A stretch of 6,216 nt of DNA from a bacterium (GCA_020061125.1 JAGUYV010000166.1:1-6216); one strand, 5' to 3'. Shown: positions 1-5,954, counted from the first letter of the stretch. Notes: generated by a model from the letters alone, not told the origin. Numbers and translations are program-made.

Positions 1-341
1 CCGTCCAGCACGCGCCCCGCGATGCTGTCCGACACCATCACGGACAGCGGGCTGCCGGACGACACCACCTCGCTGCCCGGCGCGATCCCGTGCATGTCCC
101 CGAACGGCATCAGCAGCGTCTTTTCGCCCTTGAACCCCACGACCTCCGCGTCTATGGCCGGGCCGCGCCCGTTGCGGATCTCGCAGAATTCTCCGATGGG
201 CACATTCGGCCCGAGCGATTCAATGATAATACCGACCACGCCGGTGACGCGCCCCTTTTGCCGCACCAGGGACATGTTGCCGACGAAGCTGGTGAATTCG
301 TCAACTGCGCTTAGCTTTGTGGGTTCGCGCATGCCTTGCAT
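1..341 (-). CDS. fliI: Flagellar export ATPase FliI, N-terminal part (runs off the left edge)
   Basis: FliI is the F1-beta-like ATPase of the flagellar type III export apparatus; with FliH and FliJ it helps deliver and unfold export substrates at the membrane. Only 113 complete codons are present. They cover the N-terminal beta-barrel region, with GRVTGVVGIIIESLGPNVPIG at about residues 31-51, EVVGFKGEKTLLMPFGDMHGI at about 66-86, and GRVLDG at the edge. These match the usual FliI/F1-type pattern leading towards the nucleotide-binding domain. The Walker A and B motifs would lie outside the window, so catalytic competence cannot be judged. I chose the ATG at 341 because a GGGGCG stretch lies upstream at usable spacing. 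A second in-frame ATG at 332 has only AAGG directly against it. The frame is closed upstream by the fliH stop codon, so the N-terminus cannot be longer. The gap to fliH is 15 nt and both genes share a reading frame. Confidence 0.93.
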   Translation of the reverse strand, partial: MQGMREPTKLSAVDEFTSFVGNMSLVRQKGRVTGVVGIIIESLGPNVPIGEFCEIRNGRGPAIDAEVVGFKGEKTLLMPFGDMHGIAPGSEVVSSGSPLSVMVSDSIAGRVLD

Positions 342-356
342 CCGGAACGCCCCGCG

Positions 357-1253
357 TCAGAGAATCTGCTCGTTCTCTTCGGCCTGCATGGCGTTCAACA
401 CATTCTCCTTGATTTCCTGGAACTGGCGGTCCACCTGCGCGTCCACGGTTCCGGACTCGGTGTGCACCACGCAGCCGCCCGGCTCCACCTTGGGATCGGG
501 CTTGAATTTCAGGGACTCCATGCTGTCCACGGCGCCCGCGATGGAAGACCCCGCGGCCTTGAGCACTTCAATGTCCAGGGGGTTCACATGCACCGTGAAA
601 TTGCGCTTGAAACCGACCTTGCTGATCGCGTTTTTGACCACGCTGACCACGGTGTTCGGGTCGGTCATGATTTCCTTGTGAAGAACCTTTTCCGCAACCG
701 CGAGAGCCATCTTCACGATATCCTGCTTGGATTCGTACAGGATCTGGGCGCGGTAGCTTTCCAACTCGTCAATCACGCGGTTGAGCATGCTGATGCCCTG
801 CGCGGCTTCATCCATGGCCAGGGCCTTGCCCTTGCCGTATCCATCTTCGTAACCTTTTTTGTACCCGGACTCCTCGCCGCTGCTGAAGCCGTTGGCGAAA
901 GCTTCCTTCTTGGCCTCTTCGCCCTGCTGGCGGGCCTGGTCGAGAATGGCCTGGGCCTGCTGGCGGGCCTGGTCGGCCACGGCCTGGGCTTCCTGCTGCG
1001 CCCGCGCAGTCATCTGCTCGGCCTGATACTGGCCCTGGGCCACTATCTGGTCGGCTTGCTGCTGCACGGCCGCCAGGTCAATTGTGGGCTGCTGCGGCTC
1101 CGGCTCGTGGTCCCGCCCGTTGCCGCCGTAATCCGACTCGTCAGATTCCTGCGCCGGGGGATTCACCAGCCATTCGGCCGGAAAAGCATCAAATTGCATG
1201 CTGTGGATTTTCTTGGCTATCTGGTCAAGTTGTTCCTGCTTGATGATCCTCAT
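357..1253 (-). CDS. fliH: Flagellar assembly protein FliH (negative regulator and tether of the FliI ATPase)
   Basis: 298 residues, somewhat longer than enteric FliH (about 235). FliH dimers bind FliI and link it to the C-ring and export gate. The N-terminal part (about 1-60) is acidic and Pro/Gln-rich, with one Trp at 28. Residues about 62-118 form a Gln/Ala-rich predicted coiled coil with three 11-residue repeats (83-115). A glycine zipper follows, with Gly at 122, 126, 130, 134, 138 and 142 in exact GxxxG spacing, the hallmark of FliH/YscL-type stators. Residues about 150-298 resemble the globular C-terminal domain, including EPGGCVVHTESGTVDAQVD at 257-275. The ATG at 1253 is preceded by AAGGG about 9 nt upstream. 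The gene lies 83 nt after fliG, the widest gap inside the operon, and 15 nt before fliI. Identification is firm; exact domain borders are inferred. Confidence 0.93.
   Translation of the reverse strand: MRIIKQEQLDQIAKKIHSMQFDAFPAEWLVNPPAQESDESDYGGNGRDHEPEPQQPTIDLAAVQQQADQIVAQGQYQAEQMTARAQQEAQAVADQARQQAQAILDQARQQGEEAKKEAFANGFSSGEESGYKKGYEDGYGKGKALAMDEAAQGISMLNRVIDELESYRAQILYESKQDIVKMALAVAEKVLHKEIMTDPNTVVSVVKNAISKVGFKRNFTVHVNPLDIEVLKAAGSSIAGAVDSMESLKFKPDPKVEPGGCVVHTESGTVDAQVDRQFQEIKENVLNAMQAEENEQIL
909..1007 (-). repeat. Three 33-nt (11-residue) tandem repeats inside fliH
   Basis: This stretch encodes FliH residues 83-115 as three hendecads: ARAQQEAQAVA, DQARQQAQAIL and DQARQQGEEAK. At DNA level the 20-mer CCTGCTGGCGGGCCTGGTCG (plus strand) occurs identically at 923-942 and 956-975, 33 nt apart. 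GGCCTGGGC also recurs at 948-956 and 981-989. An 11-residue period is typical of a slightly right-handed coiled coil and keeps the reading frame if a unit is gained or lost. That the array grew by duplication is an inference from the near-identity. Confidence 0.8.
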
Positions 1254-1336
1254 GGGCCGTTTCCCTTGTGTGCCTTGAGATGTCCGCGCCGCGCTGATCT
1301 GAACAGATCATTATTAGATCGCGCTGCGGCCGCGCA
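1254..1336 (-). other. fliG-fliH intercistronic spacer with overlapping inverted repeats
   Basis: This 83-nt gap holds no gene. It contains the perfect inverted repeat TGATCTG-AA-CAGATCA at 1295-1310. An alternative stem pairs GCGC(T)GATCT at 1291-1300 with AGATCGCGC at 1316-1324, with one bulged base. The two stems share 1296-1300, so they cannot form together. GCGGCCGC at 1326-1333 is a further GC-rich palindrome next to the fliG stop. No U-run follows any stem, which argues against an intrinsic terminator. An mRNA processing or stability element, or a translational control of fliH, is possible but untested. The fliH Shine-Dalgarno (AAGGG) lies outside the stems. Confidence 0.5.
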
Positions 1337-2350
1337 TCAGACCATATCGCCGCCCTCGGAGCGGTAGTCCGCGATTTCGCCGGATTCGATCATGCCGCGG
1401 ATGGTGTTGACGATATGCTGCTGCGCTTCCTCGATTTCGCGAAGCCGGACCGGACCCGCGAACTCCATGTCTTCCTTGAGCATGTCCGCGGCGCGCTTGG
1501 ACATGTTGCCGAACACCTTGCCCGACACTTCGTCCTTCTGGTTCTTGAGGGCCGTGGCGAGCTGCGCGCTTTCCACCTGCCGCAGCACCTGCTGCAGGTC
1601 CCGGTCGCCCAGCTTCACGATGTCCTCGAACACGAACATGCGCTTCTTGATTTCCTCGGCCAGTTCCGGGTCTTCCTCGCTCAACTTGTCCATGATTTCG
1701 GACTCGGTCTTGCGGCCCACGCGGTTGAGGATTTCCACCGCGCCCTGGATGCCGCCGGTTTCCGTGTACCCGGGCGACAGCACCATGGACAGCTTCTTCT
1801 CCAGCACCTTCTCGACTTCCTTGATCACCTCGGGGCTGGTGCGGTCCATGACCGCGATGCGCTTGGTCACGCTCACCTGCAGGGATGGGTCGTTGAGGCT
1901 CTTGAGAATGTACGCGGCCTGCGACGACTGCAGGTAGGACAGGATCAGGGCGATGGTCTGCGGGTGCTCGTTGCGGATGAAGTTGAGCAACTGGTTGGGG
2001 TCGCTCTTGCGCGCGAAATCGAAGGGCGCCACATCGAGCAGGGAGGACAGGCGGTTGATCACATCCATGGCCTTGCCCGTGCCCAGGGCGCGTTCGAGCA
2101 CCTCTCGCGCGTAGTCAATGCCGCCGGTGAGGATGTACTCCTTGGCCAGGGCCAGGTTGTAGAAATCCTCGAGAACATCGGATTTTTCCGAGGGGCCCAG
2201 CTTGCGCAGACTCGCTATCTGCAGCGTGAGCTTCTCGATGTCGCTGTCCGACAGGTGTTTGAAAATCTCCGACGAGATCTCCGGCCCCAGGGCCACCATG
2301 AGCATGGCGGCCTTCTTGAGTCCTGTCATTTTTTCGTCCGATTTTGCCAT
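1337..2350 (-). CDS. fliG: Flagellar motor switch protein FliG
   Basis: 337 residues, the usual family length. FliG sits on the cytoplasmic face of the MS ring, binds FliF and FliM, and meets the stator to generate torque. The N-terminal FliF-binding domain starts with LKKAAMLMVALGPEISSEIF at 11-30. The middle domain carries the conserved EHPQ motif at 128-131 in the segment NEHPQTIALILSYL. The C-terminal domain contains MFVF at 238-241 and the torque helix NMSKRAADMLKEDMEFAGPVR at 282-302. By spacing from memory of the E. coli protein, the five charged torque residues (Lys264, Arg281, Asp288, Asp289, Arg297) correspond to Lys269, Arg286, Glu293, Asp294 and Arg302, so charge is kept at all five. 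The ATG start has GGAG 9 nt upstream. The gene lies 37 nt after fliF and 83 nt before fliH. Confidence 0.97.
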   Translation of the reverse strand: MAKSDEKMTGLKKAAMLMVALGPEISSEIFKHLSDSDIEKLTLQIASLRKLGPSEKSDVLEDFYNLALAKEYILTGGIDYAREVLERALGTGKAMDVINRLSSLLDVAPFDFARKSDPNQLLNFIRNEHPQTIALILSYLQSSQAAYILKSLNDPSLQVSVTKRIAVMDRTSPEVIKEVEKVLEKKLSMVLSPGYTETGGIQGAVEILNRVGRKTESEIMDKLSEEDPELAEEIKKRMFVFEDIVKLGDRDLQQVLRQVESAQLATALKNQKDEVSGKVFGNMSKRAADMLKEDMEFAGPVRLREIEEAQQHIVNTIRGMIESGEIADYRSEGGDMV

Positions 2351-2387
2351 GTTGCAGCGCTCCGGTTCAGGGGTCTGTGTGACGGAA

Positions 2388-4013
2388 TTATCTGTCTTCG
2401 TCGAACATCCACGAACGCACGATCAGGGCGGCGCCCTCGGGATCGTCGTTGATCATGCGCAGCACTTCCTCGAGTATCTTCTCGCGCATGCGCTGTTCGC
2501 TTGTAAGCTCGGGGATGTCGAGTTCCTCCACGGGAACCGGCTCCTCGATGATGTCTTCTTCCATCTCTTCCTCGGGCAGTTCCTCGGGCACGACCACATT
2601 CTTGAGCGCGATCCAGCCGAGGATGAGCATGGCCAGAATGGCCAGGCCGGCGATGATGTAGGAGATGAGGCGGATGATGTAGCGCCGCTTGGCTTCGGCC
2701 GCGGCCAGGTCGCGCACGGCGCCGGTCTGCTCGTCCATTTTGAAGTTGAAGACCTTGACATCCACGCTGTCGCCGCGGTTGCGGTCCAGGTTGGCGGCGC
2801 TGAACAGGTTTTCCTCCACATCGCGGATCAGAGGCGCGCGGGGGTACTGTTCGCCTTCCTTGTTGGACAGGCCCTCGTTCAGAATCACGGCCACCTGCAG
2901 GCGCGCGATGTCGCCCTGCGCTTTTTCCTGCCAGGTGCGGTATTCGGTGATTTCATAGTTGCGCGTTTCTTCGGTGCGCTTGTATTCGGCGTTGCCCTCG
3001 GCCAGGCCCTTGTAACCGGGGATGTTCGATGTGGTGCCGGGCACGCCGATCTCGGGCACGGTGCCCGTGCCCAGATATTTCTCGTCTATGAGCTGTTCGC
3101 TGCGAATCACTCCCGCATCCGCACCCGGGCGGATGGGTTCGTACACGATGTTCTCTTTTTTGGTCTTGCTGAAATCCAGTTCGGCTTTGACCATGACCAC
3201 GACATTTTCCTCGCCGAAGACCTTGGCCAGGTACTCGATGATGTCGCGCTTGTAAAGCTCCTCAATCTCCCGCTTCTGCTTGAGCTGCAGGGCGGTCATG
3301 GCCAGCTTTTCCGCGTCCTTCTTTTTCTCTTCGAGGTCGGAGAGCAGGTTGCCGTTGCTGTCAATGATGGTGACATTTTTGGCGCTCATGCCCTCGATGG
3401 ACGAGGCCACGAGGTTCATGATGCCGTTAATCTGCTCGTCGGACAGGCCTTCCTTGGGGTCCTTGAGCTTCACGGCCACGGATGCGCTCGGCTCCTGCTG
3501 CTCGGTGACGAACAGGCTCGGCTCGGGCTGCACGATCATCACGCGGGCGGACTCGACCGCGTCCAGGCCCACGATGGTGCGCTGCAGCTCGCCCTGAAGG
3601 GCGCGGCGCAGATTGACTTTCTGCGTGAAATCGGTGACGCCGAGGCGGGTTTCATCGAACAGCTCGAAGCCGGCGGTGCCGCCTGTGGGCAGGCCTTCAG
3701 CCGCCATGTTGATGCGGGTCTCGGGCACCTTGTTTTCCGGCACCTTGATGGTTTTTCCGTCGTCGGCGATTTCGTACTTCACGCCGTCCTTCTGCAGGGT
3801 TTCCACGATGGCGTGGGCGTCGTTGCCGGACAGGTTGCTGTACAGCACCGACATGCCGGGCTTTTGCGCGGAAACCACGAGGAACACGATGGCGGCGATG
3901 ATGCCCACGCCCAGAGCGGCGGCCGCGCCCAGCACGATCTTGCGGTTCCGCTCCGTCATCTTGGTCCACATTTCCTGCAGGTTCTGCCGTAATATCCGGA
4001 ATCTTTCTTTCAT
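2388..4013 (-). CDS. fliF: Flagellar MS-ring protein FliF
   Basis: 541 residues, normal for the family. FliF builds the MS ring in the inner membrane, the base on which rotor, rod and export gate assemble. Transmembrane segment 1 spans about residues 26-48 after a basic, cytoplasmic N-terminus. The periplasmic ring-building region follows, with conserved stretches such as GLPTGGTAGFELFDETRLG at 107-125 and LQRTIVGLDAVESARVMIVQP at 143-163. Segment 2 spans about 446-470. A very acidic linker (about 477-502) leads to the C-terminal FliG-binding helices, ending in AALIVRSWMFDEDR at 528-541. The start at 4013 has GGGAG 8 nt upstream. The gene lies 34 nt after fliE and 37 nt before fliG. Confidence 0.97.
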   Translation of the reverse strand: MKERFRILRQNLQEMWTKMTERNRKIVLGAAAALGVGIIAAIVFLVVSAQKPGMSVLYSNLSGNDAHAIVETLQKDGVKYEIADDGKTIKVPENKVPETRINMAAEGLPTGGTAGFELFDETRLGVTDFTQKVNLRRALQGELQRTIVGLDAVESARVMIVQPEPSLFVTEQQEPSASVAVKLKDPKEGLSDEQINGIMNLVASSIEGMSAKNVTIIDSNGNLLSDLEEKKKDAEKLAMTALQLKQKREIEELYKRDIIEYLAKVFGEENVVVMVKAELDFSKTKKENIVYEPIRPGADAGVIRSEQLIDEKYLGTGTVPEIGVPGTTSNIPGYKGLAEGNAEYKRTEETRNYEITEYRTWQEKAQGDIARLQVAVILNEGLSNKEGEQYPRAPLIRDVEENLFSAANLDRNRGDSVDVKVFNFKMDEQTGAVRDLAAAEAKRRYIIRLISYIIAGLAILAMLILGWIALKNVVVPEELPEEEMEEDIIEEPVPVEELDIPELTSEQRMREKILEEVLRMINDDPEGAALIVRSWMFDEDR

Positions 4014-4047
4014 CGGTCAAGCTCCCGTGGGCTTTTTGCCGGGCGCA
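4014..4047 (-). promoter_or_regulatory. fliE-fliF spacer; ribosome-binding site of fliF in a possible small hairpin
   Basis: The fliF Shine-Dalgarno GGGAG lies at 4022-4026 (minus strand), 8 nt before the ATG. Its GGG can pair, as part of CGGG, with CCCG at 4040-4043; an inner GC/GC pairing with an A5 loop lies between. The stem is short (4 bp plus 2 bp around a 3-nt bulge), so it would be weak. It could modestly reduce fliF initiation unless ribosomes finishing fliE open it. The pairing is seen in the sequence; the effect is inferred. Confidence 0.35.
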
Positions 4048-4353
4048 TCAAAGCGCCTGACGCAGGATTTCCTGGTAAGCCTCTATGACTTTGTTGCGGA
4101 TTTCCATTGTGAGCTGAAGCGATATGCTGGCCTTTTCCATGGCGAGCATGACTTCGTGCGTGTCTTCGATTTCCCCGAGCGCGAGCTGCAGGGCCTTGTT
4201 GTCCGCGTCAATGGCCCGGCCGTTGACGGTGTTCACGGCGTTCTTGAGCATTTCGCCGAATGTCCGCGGCCCCTCAACCGGGGCGTCGGTTTCCACCGGG
4301 AACGGGGTGTTTGGGCGAAGCGGGCCTACGGATGCTGCGGATGTGATGTCCAT
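4048..4353 (-). CDS. fliE: Flagellar hook-basal body complex protein FliE
   Basis: 101 residues, typical of FliE. The protein is exported and forms the junction between the MS ring and the proximal rod; it is among the first export substrates. The N-terminal about 30 residues are Pro-rich and variable. The conserved part begins at TFGEMLKNAVNTVNG (31-45), continues through HEVMLAMEKASISLQL (66-81), and ends with the C-terminal block RNKVIEAYQEIL (86-97). These match the family pattern. No cleavable signal peptide is visible, as expected for a type III substrate. The ATG start is supported by a strong GGAGG 8 nt upstream. The gene lies 16 nt after flgC and 34 nt before fliF. Confidence 0.96.
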   Translation of the reverse strand: MDITSAASVGPLRPNTPFPVETDAPVEGPRTFGEMLKNAVNTVNGRAIDADNKALQLALGEIEDTHEVMLAMEKASISLQLTMEIRNKVIEAYQEILRQAL

Positions 4354-4369
4354 GAATCAATCCTCCGGG

Positions 4370-4852
4370 CTATCGGCCAATGCCGAGGGCTTTGGCGTGT
4401 ATGTTCTTTGCGGAATTCATGGCCATGATGTTGGCCTCGTAAGCGCGGGAGGCCGAAATCATGTCCACCATTTCCTTGATGATGTCCACATTGGGATAGG
4501 CCACATATCCTTCGTTGTTGGCGTCGGGGTGGCCCGGGTCGTATTTGAGGCGCGGGGGGCTGGGGTCTTTCATGATTTCGGTGATGCGAACGCCCTGCCC
4601 CGGCTCGTTCATCTGGGTCTTGATTTTCATGGGAAGGAAAGGAAACTTGCGCGCTTCGAATTCGTTTTTGGAGGCGAAGACCGCGAGCTGGCGCTTGAAG
4701 GGGCCGCCCTCGGGCGTGCGCGTGGTGTCCACATTGGCGATGTTGCCCGCGATGATGTCAATGCGCTTTCGCTGGGCCGTCAGCCCCGAGGCGCTGGCGT
4801 CCATGCCTGTGAACATGCCGTTTTTGAATTTGACTTCGTTCTGGATGAACAT
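4370..4852 (-). CDS. flgC: Flagellar proximal rod protein FlgC
   Basis: 160 residues, slightly longer than many FlgC proteins (about 134-150). FlgC is exported by the flagellar type III system and forms part of the proximal rod. The N-terminal rod signature is present at 35-55 (AGNIANVDTTRTPEGGPFKRQ, with the ANVDT core). HPDANNEGYVAYPNVDI (108-124) and EMVDMISASRAYEAN (127-141) are the conserved C-terminal blocks that pack against the N-terminal helix. The start at 4852 gives 12 residues before MFTGMDASASGL, where many homologues begin. AAGGAG lies 13 nt upstream of this ATG, a little far, within the end of flgB. The alternative ATG at 4816 has no recognisable Shine-Dalgarno, so I keep the longer form. 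The gene lies 6 nt after the flgB stop. Confidence 0.95.
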   Translation of the reverse strand: MFIQNEVKFKNGMFTGMDASASGLTAQRKRIDIIAGNIANVDTTRTPEGGPFKRQLAVFASKNEFEARKFPFLPMKIKTQMNEPGQGVRITEIMKDPSPPRLKYDPGHPDANNEGYVAYPNVDIIKEMVDMISASRAYEANIMAMNSAKNIHAKALGIGR

Positions 4853-4858
4853 ACGGAA

Positions 4859-5284
4859 TTACTCGCTCCTTCCGGTGATGGCGCTGGAGAGTCCGCTGAA
4901 CTTGCGGTTCAGGATTTCCACCAGGGAATTCATCATGAGTTCGTTCTTGGCAAGCTCGACCATTTCCACATCCATGTCCACATTGTTGTCGTCGGACCGG
5001 CTGTAGGTGTCATTCTGCCGCCACATGGCGGGAGTGACATTGCGGAAATCGGGGTTGCGGTTTATGGGGAAATGCTGTTTGTCGGTGCGGAAACCCACGA
5101 GCTGGTTCGGGCTTTTTTCCAATGCCTTCTTGAAAGCGTCCTCGAAGTTGACCTCCACGCGCTTGAAATGCGGGGTGTCCACATTGGCGAGATTGTTGGC
5201 GATCACCTTCTGGCGCAGCGCCGCGGCGTCCATGCCCTTGGTCGCGGCATGGTACACAACGCTGTCAAAAAATGAATTTAGCAC
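4859..5284 (-). CDS. flgB: Flagellar proximal rod protein FlgB (GTG start), first gene of the operon
   Basis: 141 residues, normal for FlgB, a proximal rod subunit exported by the flagellar type III system and assembled onto FliE. The rod signature ANNLANVDTPHFKR is at 29-42. The C-terminal block DDNNVDMDVEMVELAKNELM (98-117) and the terminal helix to LSSAI (132-136) match the family. The initiation codon is GTG (minus strand 5284-5282). It follows GGGAG in an AGGGGGAG run, 8 nt upstream. The next in-frame Met is residue 18, which would remove conserved N-terminal sequence. Transcription most likely starts at the promoter in the AT-rich gap upstream. The flgC Shine-Dalgarno overlaps the end of this gene. 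Confidence 0.95.
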   Translation of the reverse strand: MLNSFFDSVVYHAATKGMDAAALRQKVIANNLANVDTPHFKRVEVNFEDAFKKALEKSPNQLVGFRTDKQHFPINRNPDFRNVTPAMWRQNDTYSRSDDNNVDMDVEMVELAKNELMMNSLVEILNRKFSGLSSAITGRSE

Positions 5285-5336
5285 AACAACAACTCCCCCT
5301 TTGTTATCAATTTACCACAACTGCATGAACGGCATA

Positions 5337-5365
5337 AATCTATATCAAATCACAACGAGTGTCAA
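5337..5365 (-). promoter_or_regulatory. Sigma-70-type promoter of the flgB-fliI operon
   Basis: On the minus strand a perfect TTGACA (-35) at 5365-5360 is followed by a 17-nt spacer and TAGATT (-10, 4 of 6 consensus) at 5342-5337. An overlapping TATAGA gives a 15-nt alternative. The DNA just upstream is A/T-only for long runs, including T9 on the minus strand at 5381-5373, and could act as an UP element. The predicted start site would give a leader of roughly 45 nt before the flgB GTG. No sigma-54 or sigma-28 site of good quality was seen in the gap. Activity is inferred from motif match and position only. Confidence 0.6.
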
Positions 5366-5372
5366 TTAAAAT

Positions 5373-5425
5373 AAAAAAAAACAAGTAAATTAAAATCAGC
5401 CTTTTTTATCGAAAAACCGGGGCTG
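5373..5425 (-). terminator. Possible intrinsic terminator after the 144-residue unknown gene
   Basis: On the minus strand CAGCC (5425-5421) can pair with GGCTG (5401-5397). Inside it UUUUU (5416-5412) pairs with AAAAA from the A6 run 5407-5402, with a CGAU loop and an unpaired CCGG on one side. AUUUUAAUUU follows at once, and a U9 run lies 15 nt after the stem (5381-5373). The hairpin overlaps the last codons and the stop of the upstream gene. The stem is short and bulged, and the U9 run is distant, so termination may be partial. The same U-rich tract is also the candidate UP element of the flgB promoter. Confidence 0.35.
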
Positions 5426-5830
5426 GCGGTCGTCTTTGGGTTTGACGAATTTCTGGAAGATGTCCCGGGCCTGGCGGATCGCGCCCAGGCGCTCGCTCGA
5501 CTGGCCCCCGAGGCCCTGCACCGCGGCGATGATTTCCTGGTGGGTCTTGTGCAAATCGCGCAGCGCATCAACCAGTTCTCCCACGGAACTGCCGCTGGCC
5601 GCAGGATCCAGATCCGGGCGCGCGTCAATCTGCTCGATGCCCAGCGTGTCCAGCTCCACGCGGAATGCGGCGAACCGCTTGTTGAATTCCTGCAACTGGG
5701 GTCCCACATCCACCGGCCCGTCCCCTGTCTGGCGGCAGTCGTCCAACAGCCGCGCGCCGGACTGTTTCACGGCCCGCGCCAGCTTGATGCACTCGCGCAC
5801 TTTTGCCTGTGTGTCTTCAAATGCGGTCAT
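5396..5830 (-). CDS. Conserved-looking hypothetical protein, 144 residues, upstream of flgB
   Basis: I do not recognise a family. The product is hydrophilic, has no signal peptide or membrane segment, and is predicted mostly helical. Helix-forming stretches lie at about 2-35, 44-63 and 82-130, separated by a Pro/Gly-rich part (36-43) and an Asp/Pro/Gly/Ser loop (69-83). It has two Cys (14 and 32), too few and too far apart for an obvious metal site. The C-terminus is basic and ends in RFFDKKG. Size and helical nature resemble small flagellar chaperones of the FlgN/FliT type, and the position before flgB would suit that. No diagnostic motif is visible, so this is a guess. The ATG has AGGAA about 7 nt upstream. 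Base composition matches the flagellar genes. It is 111 nt upstream of flgB, separated by a possible terminator and a promoter, so it may be its own transcription unit. Confidence 0.75.
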   Translation of the reverse strand: MTAFEDTQAKVRECIKLARAVKQSGARLLDDCRQTGDGPVDVGPQLQEFNKRFAAFRVELDTLGIEQIDARPDLDPAASGSSVGELVDALRDLHKTHQEIIAAVQGLGGQSSERLGAIRQARDIFQKFVKPKDDRQPRFFDKKG

Positions 5831-5862
5831 AAACAGTTCCTGTTTTCCATGAAACTTCCCAT
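5827..5862 (-). other. Possible 7- or 11-codon leader ORF overlapping the start of the unknown gene (ATGA)
   Basis: An ATG at 5850 (GGGAAG 4 nt upstream) opens the frame MENRNCL. Its TGA overlaps the start codon of the 144-residue gene as ATGA. An in-frame ATG at 5862 would add MGSF, but no Shine-Dalgarno precedes it. ATGA junctions are commonly linked to translational coupling. The downstream gene has its own AGGAA, so coupling is not required. So short an ORF may occur by chance. Confidence 0.2.
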
Positions 5863-5880
5863 TGCGGCGCGCCGGGATCC

Positions 5881-5910
5881 ATTATACTGAAAATTCCGCA
5901 GTTCGCCATG
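5881..5910 (-). promoter_or_regulatory. Possible promoter of the 144-residue unknown gene
   Basis: A perfect TATAAT (-10) lies on the minus strand at 5886-5881, about 50 nt before the ATG at 5830. The -35 region is poor: ATGGCG at 17-nt spacing, or TGGCGA at 16 nt with 3 of 6 matches. There is no TG extension. An A/T-rich stretch with two tandem TGGAAAAA units (plus strand 5909-5924) lies just upstream. The weak -35 suggests low activity or dependence on an activator. This is inferred from the motif alone. Confidence 0.4.
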
Positions 5911-5954
5911 GAAAAATGGAAAAAGCTCCAAAATTGTTGCGTTTTTTGTGAAGT

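Noticed and set aside
1326-1333. GCGGCCGC palindrome as an operator
   Set aside because: Such palindromes are expected by chance in GC-rich DNA and it sits next to a stop codon with no promoter nearby.
336-1367. Plus-strand open frame of 343 codons opposite fliH
   Set aside because: It is a shadow of fliH and its coiled-coil repeats; the leucine-rich runs come from the complement of the Gln/Ala codons.
2202-3992. Long plus-strand open frame (596 codons) opposite fliF
   Set aside because: It is antisense to a clearly conserved gene, rich in His, Leu and Gly as expected from the complement of GC-rich codons, and has no recognisable domain.
4124-5275. Plus-strand open frame of 383 codons opposite fliE, flgC and flgB
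   Set aside because: It spans three well-identified minus-strand genes and shows no domain of its own.
5326-5345. Sigma-28-like GCCG element upstream of flgB
   Set aside because: GCCGTTCA does not match GCCGATAA well and no TAAA lies at the required distance.
5350-5365. Sigma-54-like site (TTGACAC then TTGTG, minus strand) upstream of flgB
   Set aside because: The second G of the essential GG is an A, the GC element is GT, and the spacing is about 2 nt too short; the sigma-70 reading fits much better.
5909-5924. Tandem TGGAAAAA repeat as a CRISPR or protein-binding array
   Set aside because: There are only two 8-nt units; this is too little to call more than a simple A-rich repeat.
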